NCBI RefSeq assembly: GCF_015689175.1
Contig: NZ_CP065047.1
Span: 868,001-932,000, forward strand
Direction: 5' to 3'
Source: Mycobacterium kubicae
GTDB lineage: Bacteria > Actinomycetota > Actinomycetes > Mycobacteriales > Mycobacteriaceae
DNA length: 64,000 bases
Position 1 is the stretch's first letter, and every line of letters begins with the position of its first letter. A program made the position numbers and the translations under genes. Below, piece after piece: positions 38,801 through 49,048 of the stretch. The notes beneath the pieces were generated by a model. That model saw only the letters and a program-made list of their open reading frames with translations, was not told the origin of the DNA and did not search any database.

Positions 38801-39835
38801 GTGCGATTGGGTGTGCTGGACGTCGGGAGCAATACCGTCCACCTGTTGGTGGTCGATGCTCACCGTGGCGGGCATCCGACCCCGATGAGCTCGACCAAGG
38901 CGACGCTGCGGCTGGCCGAGGCCACCGACAGCTCGGGCAAGCTCACCAAACGGGGGGCCGACAAGCTGATCTCGACGATCGACGAATTCGCCAAGATCGC
39001 GGTCAGCTCCGGATGCAGCGAGCTAATGGCCTTCGCCACCTCAGCGGTGCGTGACGCCGAGAATTCCGACGACGTGCTGGCGCGAGTCCGCAAAGAGACC
39101 GGCGTCGAGTTGGTGGCGTTACGCGGCGTCGACGAATCGCGGCTGACCTTCCTGGCGGTGCGCCGGTGGTACGGGTGGAGCGCCGGGCGCATCATCAACC
39201 TCGACATCGGCGGCGGATCGCTCGAGCTGTCCAGCGGCGTCGACGAGGAGCCCGAGGTCGCGCTGTCGCTGCCGCTGGGCGCCGGGCGGCTCACCCGCGA
39301 ATGGCTGCCGGACGATCCGCCCGGCCGCCGCCGGGTAGCCATGCTGCGGGACTGGCTGGACGCCGAGCTCGCCGAGGCCAGTGCGACCGTGCTGGAGGCC
39401 GGCGAACCCGACCTGGCGGTGGCGACGTCAAAGACCTTCCGGTCGCTGGCCCGCCTCACCGGCGCGGCCCCGTCGGCGGACGGCCCGCGGGTCAAGAGGA
39501 CGCTCACGGCCAACGGCCTCAGACAACTCATATCTTTCATCTCTAGGATGACGACCGCTGACCGGGCAGAACTGGAAGGGGTGAGCGCCGAGCGCGCGCC
39601 GCAGATCGTGGCGGGTGCTCTGGTGGCGGAGGCAAGCATGCGTGCGCTGTCGATAGAAGCGGTGGACATCTGCCCGTGGGCGCTGCGGGAGGGTCTTATC
39701 TTGCGCAAACTCGACAGTGAAGCGGACGGGACCGCGTTCATGGATTCTTCGGCTGTAGAGACTTCGGTGCGCGATGCTAGAGGTCAGGTAGGTGATCGGA
39801 TCGCAGCTAACCGATCGAGAGGCAACAAACCATGA
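38801..39835 (+). CDS. ppx1: Exopolyphosphatase/guanosine pentaphosphatase (Ppx/GppA)
   Basis: A 344-residue member of the ASKHA phosphatase family. [15 protein letters not shown] is the phosphate-1 motif, [11 protein letters not shown] the phosphate-2 motif, and [11 protein letters not shown] lies between. It releases phosphate from polyphosphate termini and may also act on pppGpp. It starts at GTG 38801 right behind a perfect palindrome. The C-terminus overlaps the next gene by an ATGA. Confidence 0.93.
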   Translation: MRLGVLDVGSNTVHLLVVDAHRGGHPTPMSSTKATLRLAEATDSSGKLTKRGADKLISTIDEFAKIAVSSGCSELMAFATSAVRDAENSDDVLARVRKETGVELVALRGVDESRLTFLAVRRWYGWSAGRIINLDIGGGSLELSSGVDEEPEVALSLPLGAGRLTREWLPDDPPGRRRVAMLRDWLDAELAEASATVLEAGEPDLAVATSKTFRSLARLTGAAPSADGPRVKRTLTANGLRQLISFISRMTTADRAELEGVSAERAPQIVAGALVAEASMRALSIEAVDICPWALREGLILRKLDSEADGTAFMDSSAVETSVRDARGQVGDRIAANRSRGNKP

Positions 39836-40893
39836 CCGGACCACACTCCGAGACCGAGGACGGCTCCACCCGGCAAATCTCGGTCGCCGAACTGCTGGCC
39901 AGAAACGGCACCATCGGCGCTCCGGCGCCCACCCGGCGGCGTCGGCGCCGCCGCGGTGACAGCGACTCGGTGACCGTCGCCGAGCTGACCGGTGAGATCC
40001 CCATCATTCGGGACGAGCCGCGCGAAGCCCGGACTGCGCCACCGCCGTCACCGGCGCCCGAACCCCCCAACGGGCGTGTTCAGGTCGCCGAGCCCGCGCC
40101 GCCACCGGCCCCCGAACCGGTAGCCGAACCCGTCGTCGAGGAAGCCGTCACGCACGCCCCCGAGACGGTGCCAGATGACGCCACCGACGAGGCGGTGGAA
40201 GAGCAGACCACGAACGTCTACTGGTCGCAGCCCGAGCCGCGCTGGCCCAAGTCCGACCCGCTGACCCGCCGCGGTAAGGGCCTGGAACGCAGCGAATACC
40301 CGCGGCCGTTGCGCTACAGCGACGACGCCGATGCCGATCGCGGCCGGCAATCCGGCGCCGAGGACATGAGCCCGGACCCGGTTGAGCATTACGTCGACAC
40401 CTCCGTCGACGTCGCCGAGGATGAGGTGCCCACGACCACGGCCGAGGAGGAAGTCGAAGACTCCGCCTACGCGCGCTCCTACCTGCAAGCCTCAGAAGGC
40501 ACCCTGTTCGGCGGGCAGTCCCTGGCCGACGAGGTGGCCCGCCGGCGCAGTGAGCAGGCCCCGTCGGTCTTCGACGAAGAGGACCTCGAGCGGCCCGAAG
40601 CCGACAAAGCCGAGCCGGCGCCGGGCACTCTGAGCGCACTGTGGCGCGGCGCCGTCATCGTGTTGCAGTCGGTTCTGGCCGTGGCCTTCGGCGCGGGGCT
40701 GTTCCTCGCCTTCGACCAGCTGTGGCGGTGGAACAGCATCGTGGCGCTGGTGCTGTCGGTGCTGGTCATTTTAGGCCTGGTGGTCGGGGTGCGAGTGGTC
40801 CGCAAGACCGAGGACATCGCCAGTACGTTGATCGCGGTTGCCGTGGGGGCGTTGATCACCCTGGGCCCCTTGGCGTTGTTGCAGTCGGGTTAG
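39832..40893 (+). CDS. Membrane protein with long acidic/Pro-rich cytoplasmic region (Rv0497-like)
   Basis: A 353-residue protein. The first 250 residues are charged and proline-rich with a [10 protein letters not shown] basic patch near residue 35 and long acidic runs. The C-terminal 100 residues have hydrophobic helices around [39 protein letters not shown] and [20 protein letters not shown]. No domain is recognised. Translation is coupled to ppx by a four-base overlap. Confidence 0.82.
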   Translation: MTGPHSETEDGSTRQISVAELLARNGTIGAPAPTRRRRRRRGDSDSVTVAELTGEIPIIRDEPREARTAPPPSPAPEPPNGRVQVAEPAPPPAPEPVAEPVVEEAVTHAPETVPDDATDEAVEEQTTNVYWSQPEPRWPKSDPLTRRGKGLERSEYPRPLRYSDDADADRGRQSGAEDMSPDPVEHYVDTSVDVAEDEVPTTTAEEEVEDSAYARSYLQASEGTLFGGQSLADEVARRRSEQAPSVFDEEDLERPEADKAEPAPGTLSALWRGAVIVLQSVLAVAFGAGLFLAFDQLWRWNSIVALVLSVLVILGLVVGVRVVRKTEDIASTLIAVAVGALITLGPLALLQSG

Positions 40894-40909
40894 GCGCCAC
40901 CCACCCACA

Positions 40910-41752
40910 GTGCGCCCAGCAATCAGAGTTGGCCTGTCGACAGCATCCGTGTACCCGCTGCGGGCCGAGGCGGCCTTCGAGTATGCGGCGCGGCTGGGCT
41001 ATGACGGGGTCGAGCTGATGGTGTGGGGCGAGTCGGTCAGCCAGGACGTCGGCGCGGTCAAGAAGCTCTCGAAGCGCTACCGGATGCCCGTGCTGTCCGT
41101 CCACGCGCCCTGCCTGCTGATATCGCAGCGGGTGTGGGGCGCCAACCCGATTCCCAAGCTGGACCGCAGTGTGCGCGCCGCCGAGGAACTGGGCGCACCG
41201 ACCGTTGTGGTGCACCCGCCGTTTCGGTGGCAGCGGCGCTACGCCGAGGGATTCGGCGAGCAGGTGGCCCACCTGGAAGAAACCAGCGGTGTGATGGTCG
41301 CCGTGGAGAACATGTTCCCGTTCCGGGCGGATCGGTTCTTCGGCGCCGACCAGTCCAGGGAACGCATGCGCCGGCGCGGCGGCGGCCCCGGCCCCGCAAT
41401 CTCGGCGTTCTCGCCGTCCTACGACCCGCTGGACGGCAATTACGCCCACTACACGCTGGACCTGTCGCACACGTCGACGGCAGGCACCGACGCGCTGGAC
41501 ATGGCATCGCGGATGGGTGCCGGCCTGGTCCACCTGCACCTGTGCGACGGCAGCGGCCTGCCCGCCGACGAGCACCTGGTGCCGGGGCGCGGCACGCAGC
41601 CCACCGCGGAGGTGTGCCAGACCCTGGCCGGTGGGGCGTTCAACGGCCACGTCGTGCTGGAGGTGTCCACGTCGTCGGCCCGGTCGGCCGCCGAGCGCGA
41701 AACCATGCTGTCCGAGTCGTTGCAATTCGCCCGCACACATCTGCTGCGCTGA
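40910..41752 (+). CDS. Xylose isomerase-like TIM barrel (AP endonuclease 2 superfamily) protein (Rv0498-like)
   Basis: A 280-residue sugar-phosphate isomerase/epimerase-like TIM barrel. Metal-ligand candidates are seen in SVHAPC, VVVHPPF, VAVENMFP, LDLSHTS and HLCDGSG, in the order usual for the superfamily. The catalytic activity is unknown. It belongs to the ppx-to-proC run of rightward genes, with short gaps either side. It starts with GTG at 40910. Confidence 0.85.
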   Translation: MRPAIRVGLSTASVYPLRAEAAFEYAARLGYDGVELMVWGESVSQDVGAVKKLSKRYRMPVLSVHAPCLLISQRVWGANPIPKLDRSVRAAEELGAPTVVVHPPFRWQRRYAEGFGEQVAHLEETSGVMVAVENMFPFRADRFFGADQSRERMRRRGGGPGPAISAFSPSYDPLDGNYAHYTLDLSHTSTAGTDALDMASRMGAGLVHLHLCDGSGLPADEHLVPGRGTQPTAEVCQTLAGGAFNGHVVLEVSTSSARSAAERETMLSESLQFARTHLLR

Positions 41753-41765
41753 CCTCCAGGAGACC

Positions 41766-42599
41766 ATGAACGCCCTATTCACCACCGCGATGTCGTTGCG
41801 GGAGGTCGGCCCCGGCGTCTTCGACGGCGAGCTGAACAAGCACTGGACCATCGGCCCCAAGGTGCACGGCGGCGCGATGGTGGCGTTGTGTGCGAACGCC
41901 GCGCGCACCGCGTGTGCGGGGCCTGACCAGCAGCCGGTGGCGGTGTCGGCGAACTTCCTGTGGGCGCCCGACCCCGGACCGATGCAGGTGGTCACGTCGA
42001 TCCGCAAGCGGGGCCGACGGATCAGCGTGGTCGATGTCGAGCTCAACCAGGGCGAGCGGACCGCGGTGCACGCCGTCGTGACCCTGGGCGAGCCCGAACA
42101 CCACCTTCCCGGTGGAACCACAGCGCCGCTGCTGTCGGCGAACCCCGTCTTGGACCTCATGGCGCCCGAGCCGCCCGACGACCTGGCCCCGATCCAGCCC
42201 GGCCATCGTCTGGCCGGTCTGGTGCACCTGGGCGAAGGCTGCGATGTGCGGCCCCTGCTGTCGACGATGGACCCCGTCACCGACGGAGGGACTCGCCGGG
42301 CGCCGATGCTGCAGATGTGGGCGCGACCGCGCGATGTGGCTCCCGACGCGCTGTTCGCCCTGATGTGCACCGACCTCTCGGCGCCGGTCACCTTCGCAGT
42401 GGACCGCACCGGTTGGGCGCCTACGGTGCAGCTGACCGCCTTCCTGCGGGCCTTACCCGTCGACGGCTGGCTGCGCGTGGTGTGCACGTGCGTGGAGATC
42501 GGGCACGACTGGTTTGACGAAGACCACATCGTCGTCGACCAAGCGGGTCGCCTGGTCGCACAGTCGCGTCAGCTGGCGATGGTGCCTGCCGCCCGGTAG
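41766..42599 (+). CDS. Double hot-dog acyl-CoA thioesterase-like protein (Rv0499-like)
   Basis: A 277-residue protein of the TesB-like/hot-dog superfamily. The N-terminal half has HWTIGPKVHGGAMVALCANAA and VSANFLWAPDPGPM, and the C-terminal half has PTVQLTAFLRALPVDGW, typical of the tandem hot-dog arrangement. It probably hydrolyses an acyl-CoA. AGGAG sits just before the ATG. It lies 13 bp after the TIM-barrel gene. Confidence 0.83.
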   Translation: MNALFTTAMSLREVGPGVFDGELNKHWTIGPKVHGGAMVALCANAARTACAGPDQQPVAVSANFLWAPDPGPMQVVTSIRKRGRRISVVDVELNQGERTAVHAVVTLGEPEHHLPGGTTAPLLSANPVLDLMAPEPPDDLAPIQPGHRLAGLVHLGEGCDVRPLLSTMDPVTDGGTRRAPMLQMWARPRDVAPDALFALMCTDLSAPVTFAVDRTGWAPTVQLTAFLRALPVDGWLRVVCTCVEIGHDWFDEDHIVVDQAGRLVAQSRQLAMVPAAR

Positions 42600-42623
42600 C
42601 GGGCCGCCGCCGAAGTGTCTGAG

Positions 42624-43505
42624 ATGCTTTCCGGCATGGCGAGAATCGCGATCATCGGCGGGGGAAGCATGGGCGAGGCCCTGCTTGCGGGGCTGCTGCG
42701 GTCCGGACGGCAGGTGAAGGACCTGGTGCTGGCCGAGCGTGTGCTAGAGCGGGCCAAATACCTGTCGCAGACGTATTCGGTGCTGGTGACGTCGGTCAAG
42801 GAGGCGGTGGAAAGCGCGACGTTCGTGGTGGTCGCGGTCAAGCCGGCCGATGTTGACGCGGTGATGGGGGATTTGGCCGCTGCGGCCGCCGCGGCCGACG
42901 ATGACAGCGCCGAGCAGGTGTTCATCACCATCGCCGCCGGCATCACCCTCACCTACTTCGAGTCGAAGCTGCCCGCCGGCACCCCGGTGATTCGCGCGAT
43001 GCCCAACGCGGCCGCGCTGGTCGGCGCGGGCGTCACCGCCCTGGCCAAAGGCCGATTCGTCTCACCCGAACAGCTCGCCGAAGCTTCCTCCCTGTTCGAC
43101 GCGGTAGGTGGGGTGCTGACCGTTGCGGAGTCACAGATGGACGCGGTGACCGCCGTGTCCGGCTCGGGCCCGGTGTACTTCTTCCTGCTGGTCGAAGCGT
43201 TGGTGGAAGCGGCTGTTGCGGTCGGCCTCAGCCGGCAGGTCGCCAACGACCTGACCGTGCAAACCATGGCCGGATCGGCGGCGATGCTGCTGGAGCGGAT
43301 GGATCAAGACCGCGGCCAGGCCGAAGGCGAGTCACTACGGGTCGACACCTCAGCCTTCGAACTGCGCGCCCTGATCGCCTCGCCCGGCGGGACCACCGCG
43401 GCCGCCTTGCGGGAACTGGAACGGGGTGGATTTCGAGCGACCGTAGATGCCGCCGTCCAGGCCGCGAAAACCCGCTCTGAGCAGCTAAGAATTACATCGG
43501 AATAA
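42624..43505 (+). CDS. proC: Pyrroline-5-carboxylate reductase
   Basis: A 293-residue enzyme reducing pyrroline-5-carboxylate to proline. It has the N-terminal Rossmann motif IIGGGSMGEALL, the VAVKPADVD segment, IRAMPNAAALVGAG, and the C-terminal signature VTAVSGSGPVYFF with SPGGTTAAALRELERGG. ATG 42624 gives MLSGMARIAIIGGG, matching the family N-terminus; GTG 42615 is an upstream alternative. Confidence 0.96.
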   Translation: MLSGMARIAIIGGGSMGEALLAGLLRSGRQVKDLVLAERVLERAKYLSQTYSVLVTSVKEAVESATFVVVAVKPADVDAVMGDLAAAAAAADDDSAEQVFITIAAGITLTYFESKLPAGTPVIRAMPNAAALVGAGVTALAKGRFVSPEQLAEASSLFDAVGGVLTVAESQMDAVTAVSGSGPVYFFLLVEALVEAAVAVGLSRQVANDLTVQTMAGSAAMLLERMDQDRGQAEGESLRVDTSAFELRALIASPGGTTAAALRELERGGFRATVDAAVQAAKTRSEQLRITSE

Positions 43506-43645
43506 TTCAAGTTTTTTCAATTAGTTGTCCCCCACCAGTACCAGTAACCCCACTAGTCCCGCTATTCTCCTCTTTGTATGCACTCGTTGGTGCCAGCGGA
43601 GGGGAAGCCGCTGGGATTGCGGGTGCCTGACACGATTGGGTTGCG

Positions 43646-43903
43646 ATGACGTCTAGTAACGGGCCATCAGCACGGGATTCTGCAGGTAAGGGACGGGACG
43701 GCGGCTCGGCCGAAGGCCAGCAGTCCCGCACACAATTTCTCACCGTCGCTGAGGTCGCGGCGCTGATGCGGGTCTCGAAGATGACGGTGTACCGGCTTGT
43801 GCACAACGGCGAGCTGCCCGCGGTTCGGGTCGGGCGGTCCTTCCGGGTGCACGCCAAGGCCGTCCACGACATGCTGGAGACGTCTTACTTCGACGCGGGC
43901 TGA
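43646..43903 (+). CDS. Excisionase/BldC-type helix-turn-helix protein (Rv0500A-like)
   Basis: An 85-residue protein with a MerR-like excisionase helix-turn-helix (FLTVAEVAALMRVSKMTVYRLVHNGELPAVRVGRSFRVH, given in part) after a disordered Ser/Gly-rich N-terminus. In actinobacteria such small BldC-like proteins are chromosomal regulators rather than phage excisionases, and no phage genes are near. The 140-bp A/T-richer gap before it likely carries its promoter. Confidence 0.9.
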   Translation: MTSSNGPSARDSAGKGRDGGSAEGQQSRTQFLTVAEVAALMRVSKMTVYRLVHNGELPAVRVGRSFRVHAKAVHDMLETSYFDAG

Positions 43904-44046
43904 CCGCACCCGTCGCTCCGTTTGACATATCGTCGCGCGCCCTGGAACCGGTCGCGCGGCTGCCGGTTTGGTGTTCGGTGTGGCCTGCCGGGTAAAGTAT
44001 CTGGGTCAATTCCAATTAGCCGGATACGGGTCAGATAGCGGAGTTC

Positions 44047-44148
44047 ATGGGTTCAGTCATCAAGAAGCGGCGCAAGCGGATGTCCAAGAAAAAGCATCGC
44101 AAGCTGTTGCGTCGCACCCGGGTGCAGCGCAGAAAACTCGGCAAGTAA
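44047..44148 (+). CDS. Small ribosomal subunit protein bS22 (Rv0500B-like)
   Basis: A 33-residue, extremely basic protein beginning [18 protein letters not shown] and ending RVQRRKLGK, the AURKAIP1/COX24-type peptide found as bS22 in the mycobacterial 30S subunit. It is easy to miss because of its size. Start ATG 44047, stop TAA 44146-44148. It lies between the helix-turn-helix gene and galE2, the usual mycobacterial position. Confidence 0.93.
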
Positions 44149-44215
44149 GTCCGGTCGGCGGGCAGCGTCACCCTCCCGTAACGCTGTTGTTGCCACTCGC
44201 GGCTAGGCTATCGGG

Positions 44216-45340
44216 GTGGAATCGTCGAATAGCCGGGGCGGTGACGAAACCAGCGGCGGCGACAATGTGCACTATCCGAAAGTCGTGCTGGTTACCGGCG
44301 CCTGCCGGTTTCTCGGCGGCTATTTGACTGCGCGCCTGGCCCAGAATCCGCTGATCAACCGGGTCATCGCCGTCGACGCGATCGCGCCGAGCAAAGACAT
44401 GTTGCGGCGGATGGGCCGAGCGGAATTCGTCCGCGCCGACATCCGGAATCCTTTTATTGCCAAAGTGATTCGCAGCGGCGAGGTCGACACGGTCGTGCAC
44501 GCCGCGGCGGCGTCGTACGCGCCGCGGGCGGGTGGCAGCGCGGCGTTGAAGGAACTCAACGTGATGGGCGCGATGCAGCTCTTCGCGGCCTGCCAGAAGG
44601 CGCCCTCAGTGCGCCGCGTTGTGCTGAAGTCGACCTCCGAGGTGTACGGGTCGAGTGCGCACGATCCCGCGGTGTTCACCGAAGACTGCAGCAGCCGTCG
44701 ACCGTTCCGCGAGGGCTTTGCCAAAGACAGCCTCGACATCGAGGGCTACGTGCGTGGGCTGGGCCGGCGCCGACCCGATATCGCGGTGACGATCCTGCGG
44801 CTGGCAAACATGATCGGCCCTGCGATGGACACCACGCTGTCCCGCTATCTGGCCGGGCCGCTGGTGCCCACCATGTTCGGCCGCGACGCCCGACTGCAGT
44901 TGTTGCACGAGCAGGATGCGCTCGGCGCGTTGGAGCGCGCTGCCATGGCCGGGAAGGCGGGCACGTTCAACGTCGGCGCAAACGGGGTAATCATGCTGTC
45001 TCAAGCGATCCGTCGGGCGGGTCGAATTCCTCTACCGGTTCCGGGCTTTGGCGTGTGGGCGCTCGATTCGCTGAGACGCGCTAATCGTTACACCGAAATC
45101 AATCGCGAGCAGTTTGATTACTTAAGTTATGGGCGCGTCATGGATACGACGAGAATGCGTACGGAACTTGGATTTGAACCGAAATGGTCGACTGCGGAAG
45201 CCTTCGACGATTACCTGCGCGGACGAGGCATCACTCCCATTATCGACCCAGATCGGGTACGCTCCTGGGAGGGCCGCGCCGTCGCGTTAGCGCAGCGTTT
45301 GGGTAGCCGAAATCCAATTCCGTGGGGTGGGGTCAGGTAG
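44216..45340 (+). CDS. galE2: NAD-dependent epimerase/dehydratase family protein GalE2
   Basis: A 374-residue extended SDR. The N-terminal nucleotide motif reads VTGACRFLGGYL, with Arg where the usual middle Gly stands, and the catalytic YxxxK is not recognisable: the aligned segment reads FAKDSLDIE, with Phe for Tyr and Ser for Lys. The M. tuberculosis protein, as remembered, shares these changes. Despite the name, UDP-galactose epimerase activity is doubtful. It starts with GTG 44216. It is followed five bases later by the acyltransferase gene. Confidence 0.88.
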   Translation: MESSNSRGGDETSGGDNVHYPKVVLVTGACRFLGGYLTARLAQNPLINRVIAVDAIAPSKDMLRRMGRAEFVRADIRNPFIAKVIRSGEVDTVVHAAAASYAPRAGGSAALKELNVMGAMQLFAACQKAPSVRRVVLKSTSEVYGSSAHDPAVFTEDCSSRRPFREGFAKDSLDIEGYVRGLGRRRPDIAVTILRLANMIGPAMDTTLSRYLAGPLVPTMFGRDARLQLLHEQDALGALERAAMAGKAGTFNVGANGVIMLSQAIRRAGRIPLPVPGFGVWALDSLRRANRYTEINREQFDYLSYGRVMDTTRMRTELGFEPKWSTAEAFDDYLRGRGITPIIDPDRVRSWEGRAVALAQRLGSRNPIPWGGVR

Positions 45341-45345
45341 ATATC

Positions 45346-46413
45346 GTGGCGGGTGAGTCCAGAGCGAATGTCATTCCACTGCACACGAATCGGGGTCGTG
45401 TAGCTGCGCGTCGCCGTGCCACGCAACGGGCGGATGCCGCTCGTCAACACCCCTCGCTGCTCGCCGACCCCAATGGCCGCGCGTCGGCCGACCAGATCGC
45501 CGCCGTCGTCCGCGAAATCGACGAGCACCGCCGCGCCGCTGGCGGAACCTCGAGCCCCGAAGCGCCGCTGAACGACCTTGCCCAGCGCGTCGCGGCCGTC
45601 GCCGGTTTTCTACGGCAACGGTTGATCGGCGACTACGAGGTCGACGAATTCGGGTTCGATCCGCACTTCAACGACGCAATCGTCCGGCCTTTGCTGAGGT
45701 TCTTCTTCAAGTCCTGGTTCCGGGTGGAAGTCAGCGGCATCGAGAACATCCCCGACGACGGCGCGGCGCTGGTGGTCGCCAATCACGCCGGAGTGTTGCC
45801 ATTCGACGGCCTGATGCTGTCGGTCGCGGTGCACGACGAGCACCCGGCGCAACGCGATCTGCGTCTGCTGGCCGCCGACATGGTGTTCGACCTGCCCGTG
45901 GTGGGCGCGACCGCCCGCAAAGCCGGGCACACCATGGCCTGCACCACCGATGCGCACCGCCTGCTGGCCTCAGGGGAGCTCACCGCGGTGTTCCCGGAGG
46001 GCTACAAGGGGCTGGGCAAGCGTTTCGAGGACCGCTACCGGTTGCAACGGTTCGGGCGGGGCGGATTCGTCTCCGCGGCGCTGCGCACCAAGGCGCCGAT
46101 CGTGCCGTGCTCGATCATCGGTTCCGAAGAGATCTATCCGATGCTCACCGACGTCAAGCTGCTGGCCCGACTGCTCGGGGTGCCGTATTTCCCCATCACG
46201 CCGCTGTTCCCGCTGGCCGGGCCCGCGGGCCTGGTGCCGCTGCCGTCCAAGTGGCACATCGCCTTCGGCGAGCCCATCCACACCGCGGACTACGCGCCCG
46301 GTGACGCCGAGGACCCGATGGTCACCTTCGAGTTGACCGACCAGGTGCGCGAGACGATCCAGCAGACGCTGTACCGGCTGCTGGCCGGGCGCCGCAATAT
46401 TTTCTTTGGCTGA
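45346..46413 (+). CDS. PlsC-like glycerolipid acyltransferase (Rv0502-like)
   Basis: A 355-residue acyltransferase of the lysophospholipid type. An N-terminal basic/disordered region of about 100 residues is followed by the PlsC domain with block I NHAGVLPFD (an NHxxxxD variant), block III VFPEGYKG and the LVPLPSKWHIAFGEPI segment. It probably esterifies a lipid intermediate at the membrane. The start is GTG 45346. It ends at a bidirectional terminator facing cmaA2. Confidence 0.87.
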   Translation: MAGESRANVIPLHTNRGRVAARRRATQRADAARQHPSLLADPNGRASADQIAAVVREIDEHRRAAGGTSSPEAPLNDLAQRVAAVAGFLRQRLIGDYEVDEFGFDPHFNDAIVRPLLRFFFKSWFRVEVSGIENIPDDGAALVVANHAGVLPFDGLMLSVAVHDEHPAQRDLRLLAADMVFDLPVVGATARKAGHTMACTTDAHRLLASGELTAVFPEGYKGLGKRFEDRYRLQRFGRGGFVSAALRTKAPIVPCSIIGSEEIYPMLTDVKLLARLLGVPYFPITPLFPLAGPAGLVPLPSKWHIAFGEPIHTADYAPGDAEDPMVTFELTDQVRETIQQTLYRLLAGRRNIFFG

Positions 46414-46418
46414 GCTGT

Positions 46419-46465
46419 GACGCAATAACCCCCGGTGGGCAACACCCCCGGGGGTTATTTGCGTC
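46419..46465. terminator. Bidirectional terminator between the acyltransferase gene and cmaA2
   Basis: A 17-bp stem (46419-46435 with 46448-46465, one bulged base) with a CCCCC/GGGGG core flanked by A-rich and T-rich ends suits termination from both sides. It fills the gap between the convergent stops at 46413 and 46471. Confidence 0.8.
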
Positions 46466-46470
46466 GTGCG

Positions 46471-47376
46471 TTACTTGACCAGGGTGAACTGGCAGACACC
46501 CGTATACCGGTCGCGGAACAGGTCCGAGCAGCCCCGCAGGTAGTGCATGTAGATGTCGTAGGTCTCCTGACCCTTGAGCTCGATCGCCTTCTCCTTGTTC
46601 GCCTCGAGCGCATCGGCCCAGGCGTCCAGCGTCGGCACGTAGTTGTGGCCGATCTTGTGGTAGCGCTCGACCTTCCAGCCGGCCTGCGAGGAGTAGTGGT
46701 CAACCTGCGAAATACGGGGCAGCCGACCGCCCGGGAAGATCTCCGTCAGGATGAACTTGATGAACCGCAGCAGGCTCATCGGCGATGTCAGGCCCCACTC
46801 CTTGGCCTCTTCCGGCTCCGGGATGGTGATCGTGTGCAGCAACATCCGGCCGTCTTCGGGCGTCAGGTCGTAGAACTTCTTGAAGAAGGTGGCGTATCGC
46901 TCGAAGCCGGCGTCACCCGCGCCGTCGGCGAAGTGCTCGAACGCGCCCAACGACACGATCCGGTCGACCGGCTCGTCGAACTCCTCCCAGCCCTGGATCC
47001 GTACCTCCTTGCGGCGGGGGCTGTCGATCTCCTTGAACTTCTCGACATCGTGGGCGTACTGGTTCTCGCTCAGCGTCAGGCCGATGACGTTGACGTCGTA
47101 CTCCTGGACCGCGTGGCGCATGGTGGAGCCCCAGCCGCAGCCGATGTCGAGCAGCGTCATGCCCGGTTCGAGGTTGAGCTTGTCCAGGGAGAGTTTGCGC
47201 TTGGCGTACTGGGCCTCTTCCAGCGTCTTGGCGCCCTCTTCCCAGTAGGCGCAGCTGTAGGTCATCGACGGGTCGAGCCACAGCTTGAAGAATTCATTGG
47301 ACTTGTCGTAGTGGGAGCGGACTGCCTCGACCGGCGGCTTGAGCTGGGTGCTACCCGTTTCCCCTTGTGACGTCAT
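46471..47376 (-). CDS. cmaA2: Mycolic acid cyclopropane synthase CmaA2
   Basis: A 301-residue SAM-dependent methyltransferase. The N-terminus [20 protein letters not shown], the SAM motif [14 protein letters not shown], and the insertion [14 protein letters not shown] characteristic of CmaA2 distinguish it from PcaA. CmaA2 forms the trans cyclopropane of oxygenated mycolates. The frame stays open upstream into the next gene; ATG 47376 is the conserved start. It forms a leftward operon with the hydratase and serB1 genes. Confidence 0.95.
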   Translation of the reverse strand: MTSQGETGSTQLKPPVEAVRSHYDKSNEFFKLWLDPSMTYSCAYWEEGAKTLEEAQYAKRKLSLDKLNLEPGMTLLDIGCGWGSTMRHAVQEYDVNVIGLTLSENQYAHDVEKFKEIDSPRRKEVRIQGWEEFDEPVDRIVSLGAFEHFADGAGDAGFERYATFFKKFYDLTPEDGRMLLHTITIPEPEEAKEWGLTSPMSLLRFIKFILTEIFPGGRLPRISQVDHYSSQAGWKVERYHKIGHNYVPTLDAWADALEANKEKAIELKGQETYDIYMHYLRGCSDLFRDRYTGVCQFTLVK

Positions 47377-47386
47377 TGAATTGACC

Positions 47387-47899
47387 CTACTTTCCGGCTG
47401 ATATGGATGCAATTGCGGCGACGGTCTCCGCAGTGCTCGCTTCTTGAGTTGCGGCTTCGCCCAGCATCGTGACGATGCCGGTGACGACCGGTTTGCCCTC
47501 GGCGTCTGTGATCTCGCTGCGGATTTCAGCAAGCACAGTACCGTGCGACTCGATGACCGAGTCTAGATAAGTATCGAAGAAGAGCTTGTCGTGGGCCAAA
47601 ATTGGCCGGTGAAACTTGAACTTCTGGTCGCGGTGGATGACGCGGGCGATGTTGATCGGAATCTTGAACTTGGTGAAAATCTCGAGCTGCACGCGCCGGC
47701 CGGCGACCGCAGCGAACGTCAGGGGCGCCACTAGCGCCGGATATCCGGCAGCCTCGGCGTCGGCTTCGTTGTAGTGCGCTGGGTGGTCGTCTTTGACCGC
47801 GACCGCAAACTCCCGAATTTTCTCGCGTCCGACCTCGAAGTAGTCAGATCCTCGGTAATTGCTGCCGATGAGACCTTCGGCTTCTTGGGGGGTCGTCAT
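47387..47899 (-). CDS. HadC-like (R)-hydroxyacyl dehydratase (MaoC N-terminal type, Rv0504c-like)
   Basis: A 170-residue protein of the FAS1/HadA-HadC type. The conserved core [29 protein letters not shown] and the [18 protein letters not shown] region match mycobacterial Had proteins that dehydrate hydroxyacyl-ACP or -CoA. The canonical hydratase-2 catalytic D-x-x-x-x-H motif is not evident, as in the structural subunits. It lies 10 bp upstream of cmaA2, so a role with mycolate modification is plausible. Confidence 0.85.
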   Translation of the reverse strand: MTTPQEAEGLIGSNYRGSDYFEVGREKIREFAVAVKDDHPAHYNEADAEAAGYPALVAPLTFAAVAGRRVQLEIFTKFKIPINIARVIHRDQKFKFHRPILAHDKLFFDTYLDSVIESHGTVLAEIRSEITDAEGKPVVTGIVTMLGEAATQEASTAETVAAIASISAGK

Positions 47900-47943
47900 A
47901 AAGCTGTGCTCTCCGCTCGAATAGATGCTAGCGGCGCAGCTTA

Positions 47944-48843
47944 TCAGCGAGATTGCCGCCGAGAAGCCAGTGCCGCCAGCGCGCCGCCGGCCGCGCCCAG
48001 CGCCAACGCCGAGGGCACGCCGATGCGGGCGGCTTTCCGAGCGGTCCGAAAATCGCGGATCTCCCAGCCGCGCTCGCGGGCCAGGCTGCGCAGCCGGGCG
48101 TCGGGATTGATGGCGACGGCGGTGCCCACCAGCGACAACATCGGCACATCGTTGTAGCTGTCGGAGTAGGCGGTGCAGCGTTTGAGGTTGAGCCCTTCGC
48201 GGATGGCCAGCGAGCGAACGGCGTGCGCTTTGCCGGTACCGTGCAGGATCTCGCCGACGAGTCGGCCGGTGAAAATGCCGTCGACCGATTCCGCCACCGT
48301 CCCCAGCGCGCCGGTCAGGCCCAGACGACGGGCGATGGTGGCGGCCAACTCGTAGGGGGTGGCGGTGATCAACCAGACTTGCTGCCCGGCGTCCAGATGC
48401 ATCTGGGTGAGCTCGCGGGTGCCCGGCCAGATCTTGTCGGCGATGATCTCGTCGTAGATTTCTTCGCCCAGGGTGATGAGCTCTTCGACCGACCGGCCTT
48501 CGATGAACGCCAGAGCCTTGCGCCGACCGGCGGCGACATCGTTGCTGTTTTCCTTGCCGAGAATCTGGAATTTGGCCTGGGCGTAAATGAAGCCCAGGAC
48601 GTCGCGATAAGTGAAGTACTCGCGAGCGGCCAGCCCGCGGCCGAAGTGCACCGCCGAGGAGCCCTGCACGAGCGTGTTGTCGACGTCGAAGAATGCTGCG
48701 GCGGTCAGGTCGACTGGGGGCGGTTGGCGGCTGTCGTCGGAGCGGATGTCGTCGAGCGCGCGTTCGGCGCTGGCGCTCCCGGCCAACGACCCCAGGTCGG
48801 CAGGACCGAAGTGGTCTGCGTTGCCTGGGACCGAGGTAGCCAT
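47944..48843 (-). CDS. serB1: HAD-IB phosphatase (SerB1-like)
   Basis: A 299-residue HAD phosphatase with motif [15 protein letters not shown], motif [10 protein letters not shown] and motif [14 protein letters not shown] with [11 protein letters not shown]. The family name suggests phosphoserine phosphatase, but sequence alone does not prove it, and HAD-IB proteins of this type may act on other phosphoesters. A hydrophobic C-terminal tail ([15 protein letters not shown]) may be membrane-associated. ATG 48843 follows GGGAGG at seven-base spacing; the longer frame upstream is repeat sequence. Confidence 0.88.
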   Translation of the reverse strand: MATSVPGNADHFGPADLGSLAGSASAERALDDIRSDDSRQPPPVDLTAAAFFDVDNTLVQGSSAVHFGRGLAAREYFTYRDVLGFIYAQAKFQILGKENSNDVAAGRRKALAFIEGRSVEELITLGEEIYDEIIADKIWPGTRELTQMHLDAGQQVWLITATPYELAATIARRLGLTGALGTVAESVDGIFTGRLVGEILHGTGKAHAVRSLAIREGLNLKRCTAYSDSYNDVPMLSLVGTAVAINPDARLRSLARERGWEIRDFRTARKAARIGVPSALALGAAGGALAALASRRQSR

Positions 48844-49048
48844 CGCCGAACCTCCCAAGTCGCTGTGCCCGGTGGCCGGTGTCATGCGGCCGATGTCAAC
48901 CCTATCCGGCGGAGGTTGTGTGCGGTGGGGGCCGTTGCGGGCTCGCCGCGGGTGTACCGTTTGTCGCTGGGCGTCGTTGCGGGCCGCTGGGGGTTCTACA
49001 GCCGCGAGCGTGAAGCCAGGGCGGGCCACCGCCGAGTGTGCGGCTAGG

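Noticed and set aside
43646..43903. Phage excisionase as sign of an integrated prophage
   Set aside because: No integrase, tRNA attachment site or phage genes nearby; the gene sits in a conserved mycobacterial order with proC and bS22.
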